From Drosophila persimilis (Eukaryota; Arthropoda; Insecta; Diptera; Drosophilidae): a stretch of DNA of 64,000 nt. Made by a program: the position numbers and the translations under genes. The DNA lies in the NCBI RefSeq assembly GCF_003286085.1, contig NW_020825321.1:3038001-3102000 (forward strand). The letters run 5' to 3'. Position 1 is the stretch's first letter. Each line of letters begins with the position of its first letter. The notes beneath the pieces are model-generated. The model saw nothing but the letters and a program-made list of their open reading frames with translations. It was not told the DNA's origin and did no database searches. Positions 30,301 to 45,300 of the stretch are shown piece after piece.

Positions 30301-33300
30301 CAACGGTTCATGCAAGGAATAATTCGATCTACAAAGTGGAAGGAACAATGGTATAAAATTTCTAGTGAGTTTAATAGGAATTGTGGAGTTTATGCGGCCC
30401 AACAGATTAGGGCTGTATATGTCACCCCTGATCAAGTTGTGCATAAAAATCACACCAAGCATTTTCTACGATTAACTAAGGATGGGAGGTTTACTAATAG
30501 CAGTCTACTAGAGTAAGATGGGAGTCTCACACCTTCATTCCAGTTAAGGCCCCGCACAGCAAAGAATAAAAATGTTTTCTGTACTGATTCTATACGGTCC
30601 TGGTGTACTTTGTACTGAGGGCACCATACACAGGACCCGTATTCTAAGATCGGACGAACAAGCGACGTATAGAGAGTCTTTGTTATATAGGGGTCGTCAA
30701 ACTCCTTTGACCACTTTTTTATAAACCCAAGCACGCCCATGGCCTTATTTACCATGGTTGAATTGAGCTCAGAAAACTTTAGCTTGGGGTCTAATATTCT
30801 CTCAAGAGAATCACCACATAGGGTATATGGAGCCAGCAAAGGGCTAGAACGATGAATTTCGAGGCATTAAGGTGTAACAAGTTTGCACAAAACCCTGACT
30901 AAAAGTTATTGACACCAGATTGCAAGAAAGAATGAAATGAAATTTCCTTATACTGGACACAGAGTTTAACATCATCCGCATACATAAGTACTCGAGAGAA
31001 TGTTAATACGGAAAGCAAGTCATTAATAAATAGTGTAAAAAGTAAGGAGAAACCTTACTGGTGAAGAGAGGGAGTTTTTGAAGAGGACTCTTTCAGCGCT
31101 GGAACAAAGATAGCTAGAAATCCATCTCATTGGGTTTCTATGAGTTTATGCGCTAGAAGTCGAAAAGTCGCTTCAGAGTCGAATGCTTTACTAAAGATAA
31201 ACGATTTCTTCCAGATCGGGGGGAAGCAAGAAGAATGCATGGACCATGGGAAAAATCGGAATTGCCTGATCATAATTTGCCGACGTATTACGAAATGATA
31301 ATGAGGATGGGTTTGCGGACGTTCTTACGAAGCTGTAAAACTGTTTAGGGCCCTGAGAAAAACGTATCCTGCATCGAGATAAGTAGTTCTTATAGCATTG
31401 AGCATTAAGAGCTCAAAAGTTTGACCGAGCTATTACATAGCGAGTGTGAGAAGTAGGACAACTTACTTCATGAAATTTTTTTTTAAGTTTTGATTTTAAG
31501 TAAACCAAGGGGGCTTTCCAGATCCAATCGGACAAGAAAGCGGGACACAAGAATCGAAAAATATGCCAAAATTTAGCAGAACAAATGGCGTCGAATTGAG
31601 CTGGAGGATATAGCTTCCTTTATCTTTTTAAAAGCTATCTCCCTGGCATAAGAGAAGTTAAACTTCTCCTTCTTTAAGCCGACGGCATTTATTTAGCTTT
31701 GTATAAAAGTAGTTACATCACTAGATGTGAGGCGAGGGGCAAGCCGTGAGACAAAAACTTTCCTCTTTGGTTGGACCTCCACCAGTTGTTTAGGCACCAC
31801 TGGTACATGTGATGTTCCGGGACGTCTATTAACTGGTGGGATCGGAATGGACAGGATAGCTTGTGAGTTTGTGGACTCGACGGACATGTGATCCAGTGTT
31901 CAAAAATAATTCCTTATCTTTGCTTTCCGCGGACTAAATTGGGAGCCTTCAAGACATCGTCCTTCTTATGAGAGTATGCTGCGTCTCATTAACAGTCATT
32001 CTCTTAAAAGCCGTAGGATTTGCCATGGAATTCTCTTTCTCCACAAACTTTTATCTGGTGCGATCGAATCCAATCCCGTCGCACCCGACTGGGCATTATC
32101 ATTCTCCTCATCTTCAACTCGTATCTTTCTAACACTCTGACCATTAATCTTCCCATAATTTAGTAATTTGAATAATTACATTTTTTTTCTTTTTTCAATC
32201 TTGAATTGTTGTGTCAGAGAATTGCTATAGCCTGCTTGTAGAGTAATTTATGTTGTAAACTTCTATTGTACAGTTTAACTGACATTGCCAAGGACCTTAA
32301 CGTACCACTTATTGCTGATGGTATCAACAATCAAGCGAAGACCCATATTTGTAATTTCATAAGACACCCTAATGTACTGACGAGGCGACTTGCGAAAACA
32401 AGATACCGGCGTAAGCTGGCCAGAATACACCCAGTCGACCTTCCCAACAGGATGATCTAAGAAATCTACCCTAGAAATCTGCTCCAAAGTAACAGCAATT
32501 AGCAAATTGTACTATTATTTTATAATGAAATACAAAGCCTTTTAACTGTTTAACTGACCATGGTTCAACTCTAATTAACCAATAAAGGTAATATACATAA
32601 AAACAACCTTAACAAGAAATGGATACTATCTACTACTACACTCACCAAGCAGGTAAAAGCAAAAATTTCCTGTACGGTACTTAATGGCATATAGCCGGAC
32701 GGCACTTCTACTGAGATCACACATGCGATAATGAACGAGGGCTATGATTCTGCGTTTTTAGTTTTCTCGAATCTGCAATATTGTGGATGCAACAGATTTT
32801 CGTCCTTTGTGGGGGCGGAAGAGGGTGGGGCAAAATTCTGAGATATACGTTTTATAGTGAGATCTAACAGAAGTGCGGATACTAAATTTGGTTACTCTAG
32901 CGTTAATAGTCTCTGAGATTTGTGGATGCCCCAGATTTTCGTCCTTTGCGGGGGCGGAAGGGGGTGTGACGAAATTTTGACACAAAACGGTCAAGGTCCG
33001 ATATCACAGGAGTGTGGATACCAAATTTGGTTGCTCTGGCTCTTATAACCTATAAGATCCTTGAACTCATATTTTGCAATTTTCAAAACCGACCATGAAA
33101 CCTGTGTGTTAGAGAGAAACAGAGCGAGAAAGAATGAAATTGTTTTCTTGATTCTGGCTATAATAATTATACGATCTGGTTGAGATATTACACTTTAAAA
33201 GATATGGTCATCCTGTACGGTTCTACGTTTTTGGTTTTATCGTATCGTCGAAATTGTGGATGCCACAGATTTTCGCACTTTGTGGGGGCGGAAGTGGGCG

Positions 33301-36300
33301 GGGCTAAGTTTTGAAATATTTTTGTAGCAGTGACATATCACAGAAGTCTGGATCCAAAACATCGTTGCTCTAGCTCTTATAGTCTTTGAGCACTAGGCGC
33401 TGATAGGGACGGACAGACGGACGGACGGACGGACAGACAGACAGACAGACAGACAGGGCTCAATCGACTCGGCTATTGATGCTGATCAAGAATATATATA
33501 CTTTATGGGGTCGGAAACGATTCCTGGACGTTACACACATCCACTTTTACTACAAATCTAATATACCCCAATACTCATTTTGAGTATCGGGTATAAAAAT
33601 GGTTTTGCAGCCAAGGCTTACTGCCCAGCAAATTTTTTTTACAGAAGTAAGAAGCGGTCCCCTCTCTTTAAGGCACGAGCCAGACAACTGAACTTTAAAG
33701 AAAACCAAAGTCCATCCAACCTACAAATTCCTGTACCTGTTGCACCGCATGATCACAGTAAAATACCCACATAAAAGCAATGATGAATTGCAATGCACAA
33801 ATTGCCAGGAATATGTGCACACCAAATCTTACTATACGCTACGATCAGTCTACGTAGCTTCTAGAAACTGCCACGCCTCAGTTCTTTACAAAGAAAACCC
33901 TAAGAACACATAGCAAACTATAGAGGCTGTCCAGTCTACAAGTAGTTAAAAAATCTAGTCCGATGATTAATCCGATGTTCTTGTTTACTTAATTTCTCGT
34001 ATATTCCACCTTCGTCGGATATTTTAATTTATGAGTAGCACTTGCTGCTTGAAACGCATTAACCGCTGTTTCATCCTCGCTATCAGATAATAATCTTATG
34101 ATAGTTCTTTTACTTGTGCACTGATATCATAAAAGGCTCAAACATTGCTTACAATGCTTTTGGAACATTTTTTTATTCTTGTGTCCCGCATTCTTGTCCG
34201 ACTAGATCTGGAAAGCCCCCTTGGTTTACCAAAGAGTAATCCAGTATAACAAACTTAAAATCAGGACTTTATACAAATTTGTAATAAGTTGGTCCTACTT
34301 TTCTCTCGCTATATAACAGCTCGGTAAAACTTTTCAGTTCTTAATGCTCAATGCAATTAAAAGTACCTATCTCGATGCAGGATAGGTTTTTCTCAGGACC
34401 AGTAAACAAGCGTAGAACGTCCACACACCTATCCTCGCTTTCATTTCTCGATACGTCGGCAAATAATGATCAAGCAATACAATAAAATTACCACTGCTAG
34501 CTATATAAAGAGATGCATTTTTTCAATAAAATTCAGTATCAGAAACAGTACCACAACTGCCTGCCACTTATTTCCCATAGCAATCATCAGAGGTTGTTGC
34601 CGTTTCTTCAGATCCTCATTTGCGACTCGATCTGGACATCAGATTGAAGAAGTCAACTGGACATCTTCAATAAAATTAGGCACAAGGAAATACACTTACG
34701 GTAGCATCTCCTATCAATAAGTATCACTGTGGCAAATCTGGCATATTCAGGTTATCTGCCAACAGAAAAACAGCTACAGAATTCGATTGAAAGGCAATAA
34801 ATTTTTGTTGTTCGTCCGTTCCATAGATGGGAAACAGCACAAATTACTATTACTTTTCTGAACGAAAACGGTTTCGATTCGGAGCGAATCCAACTGCAAA
34901 GCAAATAAAACACTCTCAACGGGTCAAAAAGTAATAAGTACAAACAGATAGAATGGATACACAAAAGGAGGAAGAAGCTGCCGTTACAATATCCATTGAT
35001 GTGCAGCACGATATTGACGAGGAAATATCGAGGTGCATTCGGAACTTTAAAAGAGATCCCCAAGAAAGAAAGCAAAAGGCCTCTCACTTTCAAGCCAAAA
35101 TATCGGCACTCGAAAATGCGTGGAATCTTTTTAACAAAAACGACTCAAAACTTCGCGATACAGACAAAACGGATGAATATGTACATTTTCGTGAAGCCTT
35201 ACGTACAACATGTAAGCAATACATTACTATTTTTACCGAATGCATTGATAAGCTATCACAGACATCTAGTGCTCGTGGGGAACGTCAAATCGTCCCTTAA
35301 GAAAAGCATGAGAAACCACCAGTAGGTCCCAAAGAAAGCGGTCTGATACAGCAGTCCTCGAAGGATTACAGCAAACTGCCTTCACTATGTCTCCGATAAA
35401 AGGCCATAGTAGAACGCAATCTGAAAAAACTTTCAGAGGCGGAAGGACGCACATCAAGTGATTTAATAAAATCACTATGGACTCAAGCACAAGAAGTCGA
35501 CTTCACCATTCATGAGGAATACGAGGACCGAGTAGAAGGAGGATTTGACATGGAAGCCAACTTAACACTGGAAACTTAGGTACAAAGAGCATTGGCAAAA
35601 TCAGACAAACCATCCATCTACAACGTGCATCTTCCACGCATCAGCATTCCGAAGTTTGATGGGGATCTATTAAAATGGACCCAGTTCTAACTAACACGTC
35701 TATGGTGAACAAGATGTGGAATCTTAAAACCACCGTTACCGGCGAGGCAGAACGATTGATCCGACATATCGATCTAAAGGAAGAAAATTATGAAGCCGCT
35801 TAGGAAATACTAGTTGACTAGTTGTTTCAAATACGGTACTGAACCGTTTCCCCAATCGTCAAACAATTAATGACGAACCCAAGTCATTAAAAAAGTTGTA
35901 CATAACAACCATAGAATCCCTTGCTTCACTAAAGGGATATATCTACATGGGGTCCAATATTGATTGCCATTATCAGAAACAAACTGGATGTTACAAATAA
36001 GGACTTGTATGAGCAATCATTGGGAAGCTCAAAAGACATTCATTCGCTGGACACGATGCTTCAGTTCTTAGAGCAAAGAATTCGAGTTCTAAGAACCAGA
36101 AAGAAACCACCAGCATCAAGGAGAGAGCCAAAAGGCACGATATGTGCATCAGAAAACACAGGGAGAGCACGAGCACCTTTATGCAAGACGGCAAGCCATT
36201 GGCTCTAGGGATGCGAAGAATTTCGCTCCAAATCTCCATCGGAACGACTAAATTGGGTACAAAAACAAAAAATTTGCGTTAATTGTTTTAGAACGAATCA

Positions 36301-39300
36301 CAAAACAAACGCATGCCCAGGTTGAAACTGCTTCAAGTGCGACAAGAAGCGCAACACGATCTGAAAACAGCATCGGGCGCAGCTAACAAATTAAGAGTAC
36401 CGACGCGTCGGTTGGTTTTTTTTTTTTTTTTTTATATATATTTGAGTTAAGCGTTGAATCCGTACATACATGTATCGTATCTTAACAACACAGGTAAATA
36501 ATATTGAGGAGACCAAACCTATTGATTAATGTAAGAGAACTTATAAAAAATATAATATTATATCAGTAGGAGGGAAACTGAGAGTTGGCCTATAGTTTTG
36601 GCAGAAACCAATGTCTTCAACCGCATCAAAGGCCTGGCAGGTAGTACACTTCTAGCGAGCATACTTTTGTGTCTAATCAGCCTGTCACTGTATCTGCTGG
36701 TGTGCCTTCCAATCTGCTCCTCCACTGTATGCAGACTTAGATCCCGATGTAGGGTGGAGCCTCGCACGTACCAGGGACAGTTTGTTATTTACCGCAAGGC
36801 ACGATTCTGCAGGACCTGTATCCGTTTATAGTTGAATCGACCTATCCAAATGTTGCCTAAAGGCGAGCAGATCAGTGTGCCTGGTGCCTAGACGATGGCT
36901 TGGATTCTCTATAATGGCATCTGTCTCAATGTTGTTGACTAGGGCCAGGTGGTCGGAGTCCAGATCCCAGCTCCGACTTATTGTTGCTCGAGAATCCGGA
37001 ATACCATGATGCGCTGCGAAGTCTATGCAGGACGGCGTGTGATTGAGTACATATGGGTACCTGGATGGTGATCCAGTTGCAAGGATCTTAGCGCCAGTGG
37101 CATATATGACTTTCGCTAGCTCTAGGGGAATGTCTCCCCACAGCCAATGCCGGGCATTCCAGTCACCACCAACCAAATACCTTTGCCCGCAAGCACGGAC
37201 TCTGGGTGGGCAGTAAATAGCGCTGAACTCTACATCGCCCAGTCCTGTAGCTACTTTTACTGCTGACATTTGCATGCTGCGTGTCTCAATCACCCTTATA
37301 TTTGGACGTTGACATGCAATGACTGCATCTTTCAAGAGGCGATGCAGTTACTGCACCGTCAATTGGCCCGTGTGAAACCAGCAGAAGGCTGTTACGCGCG
37401 GATCCCAGGCAAAACGCAGCCCTCCTCCCGCCCAACCGACCGAGGGGCGCTGCCGCATGACGCGCGGTGCGTAGCCGAACCAAACGCGAACATGCAAAAA
37501 AAAATGGCTATTAGACTAACATTCGAGGAAAATTAGCACTAAACTTACTAAGAAACTAAGCATGCAAGCAAAATACAAATACCACTACAGTTACTAATTA
37601 ATAGAAAGGTGTGTAAGGATTAATAATTTAAAAGGGGAAGAGAATTAGTGTTGGATATAATATGGTAGAGGGAATTATAGTCCGAGCATAAGACCCTGAA
37701 CGGCTCATGCAAGGAATAATTCGATCTACAAAGTGGAAGGAACAACGGTATAAAATTTCTAGTCAGTCTAATAGGAATCGTGAAGTTTATGCGGCTCAAC
37801 AGATCAGGGCTGTCTATGTCACCCCTGATCAAGTTGTGCATAAAGCATTTTTCTACGGTTAACTAAGGATGGGAGGTTTACTAATAGTAGTCTACTAGAG
37901 TAAGATGGGAGTCTTACACCCGCATCCCAGTTAAGGCCCCGCAGAGCAAAGAGTAAAAAGTTTTTCTGTACTGATTTTATACGGTCCTGGTGTACTTTGT
38001 ACTGAGGGCACCATACACAGGAGCCGTATTCTAAGATCGGACGAACAAGCGAGGTATAGAGATTCTTTGTTATATAGGGGTCGTCAAATTCCTTTGACCA
38101 CCTCTTTATAAACCCAAGCACGCCCATGGCCTTATTTACCATGGTTGAATTGAGCTCAGAAAACTTTAGCTTGGGGTCTAATATTCTCTCAAGAGAATCA
38201 CCACATAGGGTATATGGAGCCAGCAAAGGGCTAGAACGATGAAATGTCATAGCTTTGAATTTCGAGGCATTAAAGTGTAACAAGTTTGCACAAAACCCTG
38301 ACTAAAAGTTATTGAGACCAGATTGCAAGAAAGAATGAAATGAAATTTCCTTATACTGGACACAGAGTTTAACATCATCCGCATACATAAGTACTCGAGA
38401 GAATGTTAATACCGAAGGCAAGTCATTAATAAATAGTGTACAAAGTAAGGAGAAACATTACTGGTGAAAAGAGGGAGTTTTTGAAGAGGACTCTTTTAGT
38501 CCTGGAACAAAGATAGCCTGGTTGATCGCCGCCTTATAAATCCATGCTGTGTTGGAGATATAAGTGACTTGCAAAGATGTTGCAAGTTCGGAGTTACAAC
38601 CTCAAACACTTTAGGATAACTTAGCGGATAACTTTGCTATACCTCTATAATTTTTTGCATCAGACTTGCTACCTTTTTTATGGAGAGGAATTATAAACGA
38701 TTCCTTTCAGATTGGGGGGAAGCAAGAGGAATCAATGGACAGGGTGAATAGTTTAAGCAATGGTCCACAAAGAGCCTCGGCGCAGTACCTGAGTACACAA
38801 CCTGGAACCCCGTCTGGACCCGGTGAAACACCGGCTTAACTAGTCGAGATAATGAAGTAGGGAATATTCATTTAACAAGGGACTGAAAATGCCGTTAGAC
38901 TTCGGTAATCCGTATGGGTACGGTTGACCACAGTAGCGTTCCTCAGAATAGGTTGTTTGGAAAAACTGGGCAAAAAGATCGGCAATTGCCTGATCATTAT
39001 TTGCCGACGTATTACGAAATGATAGCGTTCTACGCTTATTGTTTACGAAGCAGTAAAACTGTTTAGGGTCCTGAGAAAAACGTATCCTGCAACGAGATAG
39101 GTAGTTCTTATAGCATTGAGCATTAAGAACTGAAAAGTTTGACCGAGCTATTACATAACGAGAGTGAGAAGTATGAGAGCCCACTTCTTGAAATTTTTTA
39201 TAAAGTCTTGATTTTAAGTTTTTTAGACTGGATAACTCTTTGGTAAACCAAGGGGGTTTTCCAGATCTAATCGGACAAGAAAGCGGGACACAAGAATCAA

Positions 39301-42300
39301 AAAATGTGCCAAGAGCATTGTAAAAAATGTTTGTGCCTTTTGTGACATCAGTGCACAAGTACAAAGCAGACCAATCAAAATCCCTAATTAGGTTATTAAG
39401 CTTCGCAAACTCGGCTTTACGAAAGCAGCGGACACGTTCAGGTAGTCTACTCGACCGATCCAATACAGTTGGTCCTATATCTAGCGACACCTCGAAAGTA
39501 GGGTGGTAGGCGTCTTCAGGTATAGTGAGCGGAAGGGCTCGGGTTAACAACACTATGGTCGGATCCGATACAAAGCATAGATCAAGCAATCGACCCAAGG
39601 AATTTTTCACATGATTGACTTGAGACAGGGATAGGTCAAGCAAGCCGTCAACAAAGTCATGTCGTGACATGGGCACTAGGATACTAGACTCGTTTACCGA
39701 AGACCAAGAACTATCATACGATCTTTATCAGATAGCGAGGCAGAAACAGCGGTTAAAGCGGACAAGTGCTGCTCATAAATTGAAATATCCGAAGAAGGTG
39801 GGATATACGAGCAAGTAATGAATATAGCGAAAGCGGGAAGAATCAGTTTTACACACAGGAATTCCAGTTCCTGTTGAACTTGGACTGTGAAGTGTTCCGA
39901 CGTGAAGTTAGAGTCCACTGCAATCAGAACCCCTCCTGCACGTCAAGACGAACGCTCTTTTTTTAAAAGTTGTGTACCGACCTGCCAAAACCTCGGAACT
40001 AAGAATGTCCGGCTTTAACCAGGTTTCAGTAAACACAATAACGTGGGAAGCAAATGCAATACTATCCCGGAAAAGAATGCTGAGCTTACTACGCAAGCCT
40101 CTTACATTCTGATAGGTTACTAAAAGAGAAGTTAGTTTTTTGGAAAGGTGGAAGCAAGACGGGAAGTTGAGGAAGAGGAAGTTGAGGTTGAGAGTGGCAC
40201 ACTGGAAAGATTTGGAAGGGATATGGGGGGCCTATTCTTCTTCTTAGCCTTAAACTCCTTCACCACCAAATGCTCCGGCCAAAATTTGGCGGAGCAAATG
40301 GTGTCAAATTGAGTTGGGGAGATGCTTATCTTAAACGAGGCAATCTCCCTGGCATAAGAGAAGTTAAATTTCTCCACCTTTAAACCCACAGCTTTTATTT
40401 TGCTTGGAATAAAAGCAATTACATCATTAGATGTGAGGTCAGGGGCCAGCCGTGAAACAAAAACTTGTCGTTTTGGTGGGACTCCCACCAGTGGTTTAGT
40501 CACCACAGGCCTAGTACCTGTGGTGGCAATATCCGGAGGTCCGGAACGTCTATTTACTGGTGGGATCGGGTTAGACGGGACAACTAGCGAACTTGCGGAC
40601 ACCACGGACACGGACGCTGCAGACGTACTTGGCTGCACATTCTCCGACCCGATGAATTCGGCTACCGAATCTGCATCGCCAGCTGTCGTTGCCCTTGGAG
40701 TGGCAAACGAGGTCAACTGCTGCACACTTGTAGTGGTCGGAGTCAGTTTTTCGGCGGGGCACGGCTGAGTGACGGTTGGCACTTGCAGATCCCGCGGAGT
40801 GACCTTTTTGCGCCTCGGAGACTCATTCAGCAGTTTTAAGCCGCTAAACTGAGCCTCCATGGCTAGGAGCCGATTGTATTGGTTCTTAAAACCAACGGTC
40901 AGCTCCTTAAAGCCACTCCGCGTCTGCTTCATAAAAGCTACCATGTCCTTTTCCACCGCACGGCATGCCTCGCAACTGTAGTGCAAACCATTACGCTTTG
41001 AAATGGCAATCACTCACAAGGCCAGAAAATCCAGCGCATTTTGCGTGCACTACGCTGTCGCAGAGCCAGCAGGGGATAATCGGCTGATCGTGGGTGATCT
41101 GCTTATTGCATGATTTTTTGGCACATACAACACAAAACTCCATATTAAAAAATTTGAACAAAATTAAAATCAAATAATATTTCAAAACAAATGGCTATCA
41201 AACCAGTGTGCCAGACAAACGCTAATAGGAGGAGAGGAGAACAGTTGCATCAGCAGCTAATGAGAGAGAGAGAGAGAGCTACTGAACAGAAAGTTACGAG
41301 AGCGAGAGCGAAATAACAGTTATTTAAGTTTAGGTGATAGGGAGAGAGTGATAACACAACAAAAGCTACCAGACGAGAGCGGACTGCAATGCAATGTAAT
41401 GCGTACTCACTCACTGCAACAACACAAACACAAGCCGACGCCGAAAAATAAAAAGTTAAATAATGTTTTAACACAAATCAAAAGGAATGCACTCGCGGAA
41501 TAGAATAGGTTTCCAGATTGTTGGCTGGTTAGGAAGTTAATTAAAGTTTATTTAGGAAAACACCAAACAAAAGGAAAAAATGCGGAGCGCAAAACAAAAA
41601 CGCGTCTGATCACTACGAAAGAGAACGAACGATCGGGGGGAGATTTTTTTTGTCGTTTTTAACCATACTCTTAGTGTCCACCCTAGGTGGCGCTATCCCC
41701 ACATGACAAGGAACATTTGACATATAACACCACAACAAGAAATTAAACCAACCTAACTATACTCTAACTATAGGGAATAAACTTAATAATTAGTAAGTAT
41801 ATTTCTGGGTGCGCGATAGTAGAGTAAGGCGTGATAGTATAAATAATATAATATATCTAAAAATAAATGTATAAATTGTACCAATAACATCGGCCTACTT
41901 TCAGGCGACGAAAAAAATGCTTTCCAGCATTTCTCGGTGCGTGATAGTAGAGTGAGGCGTGAAGTATAATTGTATAAATAATATAATATATATAAAAATT
42001 AATATATATAAATTGTACCAATAACATTGGTGTGCTGTTTAATTGGTCTATTAGCCCTCCTTTTCTGAGTAGACTGCAGGGTAGTAAACTGTTGCCGGTT
42101 TCCAGGAAGTGTGGTAGAGTAAGCATATGCCACTTGATTATTTAAGTCGCCATGACCCGTCCTTTTTGTGTTAGTTGCCTTCTTTGCGGAACCCATTGAT
42201 CGGCGTAGAAACTCCTGGTACCATTGGCATTCTTTGTAACTGGCCATATGTCTTCCAGAGCAGTGAATGCAGGTTGGCTGTGCGTCTAGGGAACGTGTAC

Positions 42301-45300
42301 ATTGTGAGGTTTGGTGATTTTCACCACATCTGGTACAATTGGGATGTCGTCGGCAGTATTTAGCTGTGTGGCCGTAATCCTGGCATCGCCGGCATTCTGC
42401 AATCCCTGTAGATTTTCGCATCCTTACAATCCTTATTTTTTGGCGGCAGAGGGTCTTGACTTGATAAATTTCGTTTATTTTTGCACAAGGTTTAATAATA
42501 ATGAAAAAATATTAAGTTTTTCTTCCTTGTTAATCCTTGAGCTTGGGTTATGGATGTGAAGGACCTCGAAGCCCAACATTAAAATCGGCGGTAATATCAT
42601 TGTTTAGGGTGCTACGATGTAGGTCTCTTACTATAATTCTATGAGGCTTTTCAGTCTGCATTTGGTATGCGTAAAATTCTATTCCTATGGCATCCAAACA
42701 ATCCACAATTGCTCTATAGGTATCACTGTCTTTGGGGAGGATTCTGACCGTTTCCCCTTGGTTAGCTTTGACGACAACTTTATTCAAATTTGCAACTTCC
42801 CTTATGAGATCAAATAGTTAATTTATGTTGCTAATATTGACAACTATTTGCGGTGGTTCTGAAGGGCCCTTAAGCTGATTACCAGAGTTCGATGATTCTC
42901 CTTGCAGACTCTGGTCTGTATTACATGCTTCATAAAGGTTTTCATCCATTTGGTCATTTTCAGCGTCTGCATCTACATTCATCCGAACATCCTCATCCTC
43001 ACTATCACTTGGGATGTCCGTGCCCGTGGCAAATCTGTTGTTGGGGTTTGCCTGTTTGGAGGTGCTTGTAGTGGAGGGCGAGCGCAGGTCCCGGTCGCCG
43101 CTCCCTCGTTTCGAGTTGGAAGTGGGTGATAGAGTTTGATTGTTTTTGCTTTTGCCCGATCTCCGTTTTTGAGCATCTAGCAATCGTTTGGCAGCAGCGC
43201 TTATTGCTTTGCGTCAGTGTCATTTGGGCATGTCTATATGGGGGGTTCTTGGCTATCAGTGCTTAGTGCAGGGCAGATACGGCTTATTGTAGCAGTTGCC
43301 ATGGTGTAGGTGGTGTTGCTGGTGGCACTTGTGAATGTTACAGTTGTTGTGGTTTCTGTGTCTGTGTAGCGTTCAGCTTCTGAACGGTACTCGGAACGAA
43401 TCTCACAAGGTAATTTGCCTGATATTAGAAGCATTCTCTCTTGATCAGTCCCCTTATTTCTAAGCCGAGAGTCAGATAAAATATTCTTATTCATTATATA
43501 GTAATATTCTTCAAATAATCAATATTAAAGAACCGTACAGTAATTTATTTTCCCACTTAAATGTCCGAGAAATGGAGCATGTAGAGATCGTAGTTTTTAT
43601 TGCCCCTCTTGTGCGGCTGTGCGCAGAGAGAGGGGAGTGTCTTGCTCGAAGGGCAGTGAATGCAGTTGGATAAACCTTCACTAATGTGTTTTCTGTTTTT
43701 GTCCAATTGCCGATGTGTGATATTTTTAGCACACAAGAGAATGCACCGCTAAAGCAGATTAGGGAAAACAGCATTGCAGAAGCGCGACACAACCGATCTC
43801 TATCAAAGTTGATCAAAGACTCACCGACGGTTGGTGCAGCAAGTTAGGTTAGGTTAGGTTGAGGCGGCTGCCGGGCTCGCTCGGAGCCCGTCACACTTAG
43901 GCCGGTTTCGGCCCGTTGTGATACCGCATAGGGTGCAGCAAGTAACAATGGTTACAATCTACTGGCCACAGCAAAGGTGACAGTAGAAGCCAACAACTAT
44001 CAGGTTACTAATTTCAGAGCACTGCTAGATTCAGGATCACAAATAAACTTGATCTCTGAACGAATGGCATCCATGTTGTCACTCAAACTAAAAGACACAA
44101 CATTGCGGATCGAAGGAATTGGAGGTCAATCAAAGACCATCAGAGCACGAGTAAATGCGCTCATGAAATCCCTTCACAATGGTTTACGCAAAGAATTAAA
44201 GCTTGCGTATTACCACAGGTAAATCGACATGCTAAAATCGACATGCTAATCGGAGCCGGGTATTCATTGCTGCTACCAGATCAACAGCAGCCATGGAAAT
44301 ATTCTGGACTCTGGACAATATAGAGACGGAAGAAAAACCACGTACTCCAGTAGAAGCACAGTGCGAAACTCATTTTATAGGAAACCTTCAGACAGGATGG
44401 CCGGTTTATTGTAAAACTCCCATTTTGCGAACACCCTTCAGCCCTGGTTGAGTCTTTGGAACCTGCAACAAAAAGATGACCAGCGTTGGAGAGCCGCATC
44501 TCAATAGAAACTTGGAAGAGTTATGTGGACTTCATGGAAGAGTATGAAGGACTAGGACATATGAAGATTGTGCCAGCATCAAAGGTTCTTAAAAAAAATA
44601 CTACTTCGTTCCACGTCAATGTGTACTCAAACATAGTATACATAGTATTCGATGCCTCATGCAAGTCAGCAGGCGGGAAATCTTTGAACGACATTCTGTA
44701 TGCTGGACCCACAGCTCAGAGCGAACTTATGTCTATTCTGCTACGATTTTGAACTCATAAGTACGTATTCACAGTGGACATAGAAAGGATGAGCCCGGAG
44801 GATCAATTCCATCAGATGATAGCCTGGAGAAACAACCCTTCCGAAGATATCAGGTCCTATCGCCATGAAGTAAAAAATGTTCCGGCATGCAACTCCATGG
44901 TTCAACACTTTCAACATGCGTATAACGAGCTACAAATAGGAGACGTTTTAATGAAAAACTCTCGAAAACGCAGATCACCGATAGACATCATTGGAAATGT
45001 AGCAGGCAGTCTTTTTGGGGTTCAAAATACGCTGAGGAGATGACGCAAGTTATTGAGAAAGTGAAAACCAATGAAGACTTTCTACTACATCTGCTCCAAA
45101 AGCAAACATCAATTGTCGACGCGACAATAAATGTAATAAAAACAGACAAAGTATCCAAGGATAATCGCCTAAAACTTTTGGAACAGCAATTGACTACTAT
45201 CAACCGAGAAAGAGTGTCATATCACAGTGATCATCTGACTCAAGCGTATTTAGGACTATTAGCACAATTAAACCTGCTCACAAGAACTCTACAACGAATG

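Larger units (their letters stand above)
37495..41612 (-). mobile_element. CR1-like LINE copy III, most complete
   Basis: Read leftward: 5' UTR 41612-41190 with GAGAGAGA and CGCGTCTGATC ends shared with copy I; ORF1 41185-40132; ORF2 with endonuclease remnants (40096-39694), linker (39676-38840), RT pieces with an intact YADD near 38390, thumb and C-terminus (38283-37620), 3' UTR to about 37495. Stops and deletions break ORF2. It serves as the reference for copies I and II. Confidence 0.88.
36416..43740 (-). mobile_element. Jockey-clade LINE nested in BEL-3 and itself split by CR1-like copy III
   Basis: The 3' end is marked by a run of about 16 T at 36418-36433 (= poly(A) on minus). Then come the ORF2 C-terminus (36558-36790), endonuclease (36826-37335), the CR1-like insertion (about 37500-41612) and ORF1 (42000-43494), with a 5' region to about 43740. 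The RT core is missing. The exact boundary with BEL-3 near 43740 is uncertain. Confidence 0.7.

Noticed and set aside
43841..43862. Interstitial telomere (TTAGG)n
   Set aside because: Only three units, at the 3' end of a LOA-derived insertion with a target duplication; explained as a LINE tail.
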